Positions 58,178-64,000 of a stretch of 64,000 nucleotides of DNA are shown here, piece by piece; within the stretch, counting starts at the first letter, position 1; each line of letters begins with the position of its first letter. Location of the stretch: assembly GCA_910577945.1 (NCBI GenBank), contig CAJTNI010000001.1, positions 59,248 through 123,247 of the forward strand, in the 5' to 3' direction. The notes under the pieces are model-generated. The model saw only the letters and a list, made by a program, of their open reading frames with translations, did not search any database and had not been told where the DNA came from. The position numbers and the translations under genes are program-made. The stretch is from an uncultured Christensenella sp. (GTDB taxonomy: Bacteria; Bacillota; Clostridia; Christensenellales; Pumilibacteraceae).

Positions 58178-60496
58178 CTACTTGATTTCCGCAATGGTCA
58201 CGCCCGTATCGCCCTCGCCGTATCTGCCGTAACGGAACGATTTGATTTTGGCTTGTTTTTTGAGATAGTTTTGCACGCCTTTGCCGAGCGCGCCCGTGCC
58301 CTTGCCGTGAACTATTCTCAAAACGCTGTGCGGCGGCAGGTCGGACAACACGCGGTCTATTTGCTCGGTCGCCTCGTCGACGGTTTTGCCCAATAGCATA
58401 ATTTCCACGTTTTGCGGCTCGCGCGTATCGTGCGAGCTTTTTGTACGCACCGCTTTGTGTTGTTCTTCGATTATTGTCAACGACGAAATGGGCATTTCCG
58501 TCTTAATCGACCCGATAGCGACCACCGCCTTATTGCCGCGCAGACCGCCGACGATAACGCCCTCTTTTTCCAAGCCCGAAACGTACACGCGCGTTCCGTC
58601 GGTAAGCTCGGACGGCATGGCGTTGTCTGTCGCTTTGACGGGCTTTTTAACCGAATCGGGAACTCTGTCATAAATGCGCTTAGCCGCCTTGCGCGCCTCG
58701 AACAACGCCGTTTCGTCCGCGGCCTTTAATATCTCTTTCATTTCGTCGATTATTTCCTGCGCGTAATCGGCGTACTCGTCCGCGCTGCGCTTGACCATTG
58801 CACGCGCGTTTTCGTTTATATCGCTGAGCTTTTTTTCGTATTCGGCTTTGAGCTGCTGCGTCCTTCTCTCGTTTTCGTCGGCGGCTGCGCGTAGCCTTTC
58901 GCACTCCCGTCGGTCGCTCAGCGCGGCGTTGCGCAAGCTTTCTGTTTCGCGTAAAATCTTGTCGAACGCGACCTTCTCTTTGCTCAACGCCGCTTTGGCG
59001 TCGGTAATAATCTCCGCGTCCAGCCCCAGCTTTTCGGCAATTTCCAACGCGTAGCTCGACCCCGACGCGCCGTGCAACAGCCGATACGTAGGTCTGAAAT
59101 TTTCGGCATCGAACTGCATGCACGCGTTGGCGACGTCCTTGCAGCCGACGGCGAACTCTTTAACCGCGTTGAAATGCGTTGTTATAACCGCCGTTGCGCC
59201 CGACCGCAATATCTTTTTGATAATTGCTACGGCAAGCGCCGCGCCCTCGTCGGGGTCTGTGCCGTCGCCTACCTCGTCAAGCAATACCAGCGAATCGGAG
59301 TTCAGATGCTTTGTGATTTCCGAAATGTTAGTCATGTGCGCCGAAAACGTGCTTAACGATTGCGCAATGCTTTGAGAATCGCCGATATCGCAATATATGC
59401 TGTCGAACACGCAAATCGCGCTGTTGTCGGCGGTAGGCAAAAACATACCGCTTGCCGCCATCAGCGAGAACAAGCCGACGGTTTTGAGCGCAACGGTTTT
59501 ACCGCCCGTGTTCGGACCCGAAATCAAAAGTACGCGCTTGCCGTCGAGCGTAATATCGACGGGCACGACGCAATCGCTCGATATAAGCGGGTGTCTTGCG
59601 CCTATTAACCGAATATTCCCGTCGTCGCAAAGCTGCGGGCGGTACGAATCGGTCTTTTTCGCATATTCCGCCTTGGCGAAAATAACTCCGCATTCGATGA
59701 GCACGCGTTGCCCCTCGCTCAATGCCGCGGCATTGGCGGCGACGGCGCGACTCAGCTCCGACAATATGCGCTCTATCTCGATTTGCTCTTCCGTTTGAAG
59801 CGTGATAATCTCGTTGTTTGCCTCGACAATCGCGAACGGCTCGATAAATACCGTAGCGCCCGTCGACGAAACGTCGTGCACAAGTCCTTTTACGCTCGAC
59901 CTGCATTCCGAACGCACAGGCACTACGTAGCGTCCGCCGCGCAGGGTTACGATATTGTCCTGCAAATATTTGCTGATATCGTTTTGGCGCGTGAACCCGT
60001 CCAAGCGCTCGCGCAGCTTGGCGTTGGCGCGCGCAATCGAACGGCGCAGCGAATACAGCTTATCGCTGGCGTTGTCCTTAATCGCGGTTTCGCTTTCGAT
60101 TGCGCGGTCTATATCGCGCTCCAAATCGTCGCACGCGCGCACCCATGCGGTTACGTCTTTGAGCGAATCGCATTCCGTCTCGCCCTCGATACACGATTTG
60201 AGCAAGCGCAAAGCATATACGCTGTTTTTGACCGACAGCAGCTCGGACGGTTGCAGGACCGCGCCGACCTCGGATTTTTCCACGATAACCGAAATATCGT
60301 CGAACGCGGTAATCGGTCTGTGCGAAGCAAGCACGGCAAGCGCATCGCCCGTTTGCGTAAGCAGCTTTTCGACCTGCACGCAGTCGTGCAACGGTTCGGT
60401 ACGCATCAGCTCGTCGGCAACGCACTGCGACGGCGTAAGCGCGGCGACCTTTTCCAAAATTATATCGAATTCCAAGCTTTTGAATATGGGATTCAT
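58178..60496 (-). CDS. mutS2: MutS2 endonuclease / ribosome-rescue ATPase
   Basis: 772-aa protein with a MutS-like ATPase and Smr domain; suppresses recombination and in Firmicutes helps resolve collided ribosomes. Walker A SGPNTGGKT, LVLLDEVGDGTDP and ITTHFNAVKEFA are intact; a coiled coil (about 510-620) precedes a small KOW-like domain; the Smr domain is at 690-772. The Smr nuclease motif that usually reads LDLRG or LDLIG is IMLLG here, although HGKGTG is kept; nuclease activity is thus questionable. No mismatch-recognition domain. Six bp separate it from the U32 gene. Confidence 0.93.
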   Translation of the reverse strand: MNPIFKSLEFDIILEKVAALTPSQCVADELMRTEPLHDCVQVEKLLTQTGDALAVLASHRPITAFDDISVIVEKSEVGAVLQPSELLSVKNSVYALRLLKSCIEGETECDSLKDVTAWVRACDDLERDIDRAIESETAIKDNASDKLYSLRRSIARANAKLRERLDGFTRQNDISKYLQDNIVTLRGGRYVVPVRSECRSSVKGLVHDVSSTGATVFIEPFAIVEANNEIITLQTEEQIEIERILSELSRAVAANAAALSEGQRVLIECGVIFAKAEYAKKTDSYRPQLCDDGNIRLIGARHPLISSDCVVPVDITLDGKRVLLISGPNTGGKTVALKTVGLFSLMAASGMFLPTADNSAICVFDSIYCDIGDSQSIAQSLSTFSAHMTNISEITKHLNSDSLVLLDEVGDGTDPDEGAALAVAIIKKILRSGATAVITTHFNAVKEFAVGCKDVANACMQFDAENFRPTYRLLHGASGSSYALEIAEKLGLDAEIITDAKAALSKEKVAFDKILRETESLRNAALSDRRECERLRAAADENERRTQQLKAEYEKKLSDINENARAMVKRSADEYADYAQEIIDEMKEILKAADETALFEARKAAKRIYDRVPDSVKKPVKATDNAMPSELTDGTRVYVSGLEKEGVIVGGLRGNKAVVAIGSIKTEMPISSLTIIEEQHKAVRTKSSHDTREPQNVEIMLLGKTVDEATEQIDRVLSDLPPHSVLRIVHGKGTGALGKGVQNYLKKQAKIKSFRYGRYGEGDTGVTIAEIK

Positions 60497-60502
60497 TCTA
60501 TT

Positions 60503-62620
60503 TTACTTTAATCCTTTATTGATATTGCCGCGAGTGAACTCGCCGTCGTAAAACCGTCCGCGCAATATGTCGCCGATTTCGCGCGCAGAAAGCGTCGTAC
60601 AATCGTAAAACTTATTTTTGCAGTCGGCGCGCGCGCTCGTAAGCAGATTGTGCGGAACGCAATTCAAAAGCTGACGGTAGCATGAGGACAGCTTGTAGCG
60701 GCGATATTTGAAAACTCTGCCGTTTTCGTCGGTGAGCGTTTCGTTGCCTTTACAGCCGACACATTTGTCGTAAGGACAGTGACAAAGCGTCATTACGGGC
60801 GCGTAACCGAACGCATACGTCCAGCAATCGTCGGCGGTCTCGTCCGCCTCGAACGAACGAATATGCGGCAAATCGGTTTTGCCTATTATATTATGCCCCG
60901 TTCCGAGCAAAACGGGCTTGTCGGTAATGCCGAGCGAATATAAATTATTGGAAATTACGCCGAATATTTGCTTGCGCGCGACGGCGGATTTTATTATTTC
61001 CATATCGTCGCCGCGCGCGACAATCGGCAGATTGAGCAGCACGGGAACAGTCGTGTCGGGTATATCGAAATTTCGGTAATCACGCGGATTTAACGCCAAA
61101 TAATCGATACGCGACACAATATCGGCGTTGAGCTGCGCCGCGCTCTCAACCATTAGCATTACGCCGCCGCCGTTAAAACTATTGAATTTAAGTCCCGAAT
61201 ACGGCGTTACGGCGCGGTGCAAATCGTAATTTTGCAGGACTGCGTTTTTCAGCTTGTCGTACGCCGAGCGCCGCAGCTCGTTGAGAGTCGATACGGGCAT
61301 AAACAGCCCGTCGTCCGACGACACGGCGATTTTCGGAGAAAACGGATAATCGCCTGTTTTTAAAAATGCGCGCTCGACGTCGCTTGCCGTTATAGCGCGC
61401 GTAACGGCGGCGCTCGGCGCGGTATCGCCTGTCGCAACTACCGTAACGCCGTTTGAACAAAGCGTGACGACGGGCTGTTTATCGGCGCGCAGCTCCACGT
61501 TAACCGATACGTCTAGCCTGCGCGTTTCGGCTTTGAGCTTTTCGGACAGTGCGCCGTCGAACGTGCGCCGCAGCTCGTCGCCGAGCTTGCATGCGGCGTG
61601 CGATACGATTTCGCCGTTTTGCACTATCGCGCCCGTCAACTCTTTGCCGTCGCGCATTACCTTGAATCCGTCGCGAGCGTGCGGCGTAAAGCCCTTGACC
61701 GAAAGCTTTTTGCCCGATACTTTGTCTATTTTGCCGACCGAAATGCCGATATTAGACTGTGATTTGGCGTGTATGACCTTAAACTCGGCGTTTTCGTCCA
61801 AGTACGCGGAGCAGTAATCGCCTCGATTATAGACCGATTTAAGGGCTTTCAACGCCGTCTTAGCGGGCATTGACGATTTATATACGCGCACGGCTTGCGC
61901 CACGTACTCCTCGGAGCGCATGCGCCCTTCTATTTTGATTGCGTCAACGCCGAGCTCCCGAAGATAGTTCAAGCGGTCGTACAAGCAAATATCCTTTGCC
62001 GACAAATAGTAACCGCGATTGCCGTTGAACGTGTACGGCTTTCGACACAGCTGCATGCACTTGCCGCGATTGCCGCTGTACGACGACGCGAGCGACGAAA
62101 AATAACAGTTGCCCGAAAAGCAAACGCACAACGCGCCCTGCACGAAAAACTCGATTTCCAAACCCGATTGTTTGATTTTTCGTATATCGCACGGCAAAGT
62201 TTCGCGAGCAAGCACTGCGCGGCGTATGCCCAAATCGCACAGTATTTTCGCGCCCTCTGCGTTATGTACGCCCATTTGCGTGCTGGCGTGCAGCGGGAAA
62301 TCTGGCAACGCCCTTTTCAATTTTTCGATAAAACGGATATCCTGAACGATAGCGGCATCCGCACCGCAATCGTACGCAAACCGCGCCGTGTCCAGCGCGC
62401 GCCGCATTTCTCCGTCCTTAATAAGCGTGTTTAACGTAATGAACACGCGCGTGCCGAACATATGAGCATATTCGACCGCCGCACGCAGCGTTTCCTCGGT
62501 GAAGTTTTCGGCTTTCGCGCGCGCGCCGAAATTTGGCATGCCCAAATACACGGCGTCCGCGCCTGCGACCACCGCCGCGCGCAGCGCGGAAAACGAACCT
62601 GCCGGCGCAACTATTTGCAT
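60503..62620 (-). CDS. U32-family peptidase / rRNA hydroxylase-like (RlhA type)
   Basis: 705-aa member of the U32 family. The N-terminal TIM barrel starts IVAPAGSFSALRAAVVAGAD; the Cys cluster region has CVCFSGNC and GKCMQLCRKPY, expected to bind an iron-sulfur cluster. The C-terminal half includes the DUF3656 segment and another Cys group (CHCPYDKCVGC). E. coli RlhA (YegQ-like) hydroxylates 23S rRNA; whether this clostridial homologue does so or is a protease is unknown. It overlaps pheT by one base and precedes mutS2. Confidence 0.9.
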   Translation of the reverse strand: MQIVAPAGSFSALRAAVVAGADAVYLGMPNFGARAKAENFTEETLRAAVEYAHMFGTRVFITLNTLIKDGEMRRALDTARFAYDCGADAAIVQDIRFIEKLKRALPDFPLHASTQMGVHNAEGAKILCDLGIRRAVLARETLPCDIRKIKQSGLEIEFFVQGALCVCFSGNCYFSSLASSYSGNRGKCMQLCRKPYTFNGNRGYYLSAKDICLYDRLNYLRELGVDAIKIEGRMRSEEYVAQAVRVYKSSMPAKTALKALKSVYNRGDYCSAYLDENAEFKVIHAKSQSNIGISVGKIDKVSGKKLSVKGFTPHARDGFKVMRDGKELTGAIVQNGEIVSHAACKLGDELRRTFDGALSEKLKAETRRLDVSVNVELRADKQPVVTLCSNGVTVVATGDTAPSAAVTRAITASDVERAFLKTGDYPFSPKIAVSSDDGLFMPVSTLNELRRSAYDKLKNAVLQNYDLHRAVTPYSGLKFNSFNGGGVMLMVESAAQLNADIVSRIDYLALNPRDYRNFDIPDTTVPVLLNLPIVARGDDMEIIKSAVARKQIFGVISNNLYSLGITDKPVLLGTGHNIIGKTDLPHIRSFEADETADDCWTYAFGYAPVMTLCHCPYDKCVGCKGNETLTDENGRVFKYRRYKLSSCYRQLLNCVPHNLLTSARADCKNKFYDCTTLSAREIGDILRGRFYDGEFTRGNINKGLK

Positions 62621-64000
62621 TATCTCAGCTTAGCCCCGAACTCGGTTTCGAGTTTTTTGAGAACAGCGTCCATAATGCGCTTGATTTCGGCGTCCGCAAA
62701 GGTGTTGTCCACGGGCTGCAAGCGCATGGAAAAAGCGACGCTCTTGTGCCCTTGCGGTATCTGCTCGCCCTCGTAAACGTCGAAGAGCTTCACGTCATAT
62801 ATAAATTCGCTCACGCTCTTGACCGCCGCAAGCATAGTGCCGACGGGCGCGCCACGCTCGACCACGACAGCCAAATCGCGGTCTACGGGTTGCAGCTTGG
62901 AAATGGGCGTATATTTGGCTATATCGCGAGCTTCGGCAAGCGCCTCGGTCACGTCGAGCTGCGCCACAAACACGTTTGACGGCAGCGCGAAACTTTCGCA
63001 AACAAGCGGGTGCACCTTGCCGAACTGTCCGCAAATGAGCTTGCTCTCTACGGATAGCGACAGCTTGGGGTGCAAATACGACGCCGTGGACGGCGCAAAC
63101 TCCGCAGCTACGCCGAAAAGCTTGATTACCTCGCCTACGATAGCCTTAATCGTGTAAAAATCCCCGTCGTTGCAAATCCCGATACTGAGCACGTCGCGCT
63201 CTTGCGGCAACGCTTTGAGCGGAAGCTCGTCGGCGATAAATACCTTTCCAAGCTCGAAAAATCGCATAACGACGTTCTTGCGCGCGCAGTTGCCCGCGAT
63301 GGACGACAGCATGCCGCCTACGGTTTGCGTGCGCATGACCGATACGTCGCGATTGAGCGGGTTTATAATGGGAATCTCCCTACGCAATGCGTCGCCGTCG
63401 GGAACGAGCAATTTATCCGCTTGCTCGGGCGAAACGAACGAGTAATTCAAAATCTCGTCTATGCCCAAGCTGGTCAAACGCGTTTTCAGCGCGTCGGAAT
63501 TTATATCGTGCGTATTCATGCCGCCGCGCGTTTGGTGCGTGTTTTCCGAATGCGTGGAAACGATATTGTCGTAGCCGTAAAACCGCATGATGTCCTCGGC
63601 GAGGTCGGGATATCCGTCCACGTCCTCGCGCACCAGCGGCACGGTGCATATAAGCGTTTTGCCCTCGGTCTTAACGGTAAAGCCCTGTTTTTTAAGTATG
63701 GAAATTATCGTTTTTCTTTCGATATCTATACCGAGCAGCGCGCAAATTTCGTCCTTTGTGGTTTTGATAATCTTTTCTACGGGCGCGGGCACGCCGTCGC
63801 TCGAATGATTTTCGCAAATTTGTCCGCAGCCGAGCGCGTCGACAAGCGCCAAAGCGCGCTCCGAACCGAGCTCGACCGACTGCCAATCCACGCCCTTTTC
63901 AAACCTCGACGAGGAATCGGAGCGCAAGCCGATTTTGCGCGACGTGCGCCGAATATTGCTGCGTTCGAACCGCGCCGCCTCCAAAAATACCGTTTCGGTA
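62620..64000 (-). CDS. pheT: Phenylalanyl-tRNA synthetase beta subunit, 3' part
   Basis: C-terminal ~460 residues of PheT. The reading frame is open through the right edge (TVFLEAARF before the first internal start-like codon at 63984), so the 5' end lies outside. LGLRSDSSSRFEKGVD, the B5-like domain, NPLNRDVSVMRT and the FDX-ACB anticodon-binding domain at the end (SKLQPVDRDLAVVVE, YEGEQIPQGHKSVAF) identify it. It charges tRNA-Phe together with PheS, probably encoded upstream beyond the window. Confidence 0.96.
   Translation of the reverse strand, partial: TETVFLEAARFERSNIRRTSRKIGLRSDSSSRFEKGVDWQSVELGSERALALVDALGCGQICENHSSDGVPAPVEKIIKTTKDEICALLGIDIERKTIISILKKQGFTVKTEGKTLICTVPLVREDVDGYPDLAEDIMRFYGYDNIVSTHSENTHQTRGGMNTHDINSDALKTRLTSLGIDEILNYSFVSPEQADKLLVPDGDALRREIPIINPLNRDVSVMRTQTVGGMLSSIAGNCARKNVVMRFFELGKVFIADELPLKALPQERDVLSIGICNDGDFYTIKAIVGEVIKLFGVAAEFAPSTASYLHPKLSLSVESKLICGQFGKVHPLVCESFALPSNVFVAQLDVTEALAEARDIAKYTPISKLQPVDRDLAVVVERGAPVGTMLAAVKSVSEFIYDVKLFDVYEGEQIPQGHKSVAFSMRLQPVDNTFADAEIKRIMDAVLKKLETEFGAKLR

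Noticed and set aside
1..64000. CRISPR arrays, IS elements, prophage, rRNA operons
   Set aside because: No repeat-spacer pattern, transposase, integrase, terminal inverted repeats or rRNA sequence was seen.

Overview
The window looks like a chromosomal segment of an uncultured Clostridia-type Firmicute. Evidence: a SCIFF peptide next to its radical SAM maturase, TIGR04086 and YtxC-like proteins, HemZ, an IspH-ribosomal S1 fusion, the miaB-mutS-mutL-miaA cluster, TmcAL, MutS2 and a Spo0A-like helical domain, with mostly SD-led genes in tight same-strand operons. Most genes have a moderately high GC content rich in GCG/CGC/GAC codons. A few genes (12.9-15.6 kb, 19.5-20.9 kb, 52.5-53.8 kb) are visibly more AT-rich. 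I saw no rRNA, CRISPR array, insertion sequence or prophage. Species cannot be named from this sequence alone.

Layout. 1-8.0 kb (+): end of a Na+-pumping decarboxylase (oadB, oadA), surE, an HI0933-type flavoprotein, a chorismate mutase-cytidylate kinase fusion, plsC and ispH-S1, closed by a terminator. 8.2-12.0 kb (+): a zinc-ribbon protein of unknown function, an M19 dipeptidase and purB. 12.0-15.6 kb: a DUF5131 protein (-) and a large AT-rich Sel1-repeat protein (+) diverging from one regulatory gap. 15.7-19.5 kb (+): fructokinase and GH32 sucrose hydrolase, then a TetR regulator with a striking palindrome over its promoter and a DUF2461 protein. 19.5-21.3 kb (-): alpha/beta hydrolase, PadR regulator, and a Leu-Cys-Val tRNA operon. 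21.4-28.1 kb (+): YtxC-like protein, yajC, TIGR04086 membrane protein, SCIFF and its maturase, secD, secF. 28.2-34.7 kb (+): recJ, relA, an MBL hydrolase, hemZ. 34.8-44.0 kb (+): miaB, mutS, mutL, miaA, a methionine gamma-lyase-like enzyme, eno. 44.2-50.3 kb (+): a HIT protein, two Spo0A-C-like proteins, a response regulator and histidine kinase, a membrane protein, a cysteine desulfurase and thiI. 50.3-56.4 kb (-): a class A PBP, mtaB, rsmE, prmA, pta. 56.5-58.1 kb (+): tmcAL and an unknown partner. 58.2-64.0 kb (-): mutS2, a U32 peptidase and the 3' part of pheT.

How genes work together. YajC-SecD-SecF form the accessory translocase, and the SCIFF pair sits inside that block. The cysteine desulfurase can feed sulfur to ThiI for 4-thiouridine in tRNA. 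MiaA, MiaB, MtaB, ThiI and TmcAL together cover several tRNA modifications. MutS and MutL form the mismatch repair pair. The most unusual signals are: a repeated promoter layout that predicts leaderless mRNAs for at least four genes (9.75, 12.75, 20.85 and 34.79 kb); the AT-rich Sel1 gene behind helically phased TGATAAA repeats; the tandem Spo0A-C-like proteins beside a two-component system; the AroH-CMK fusion; a seven-cysteine SCIFF; and a hairpin that buries the ribosome binding site of the TIGR04086 gene. All functional calls rest on motif recognition by eye, without database searches.
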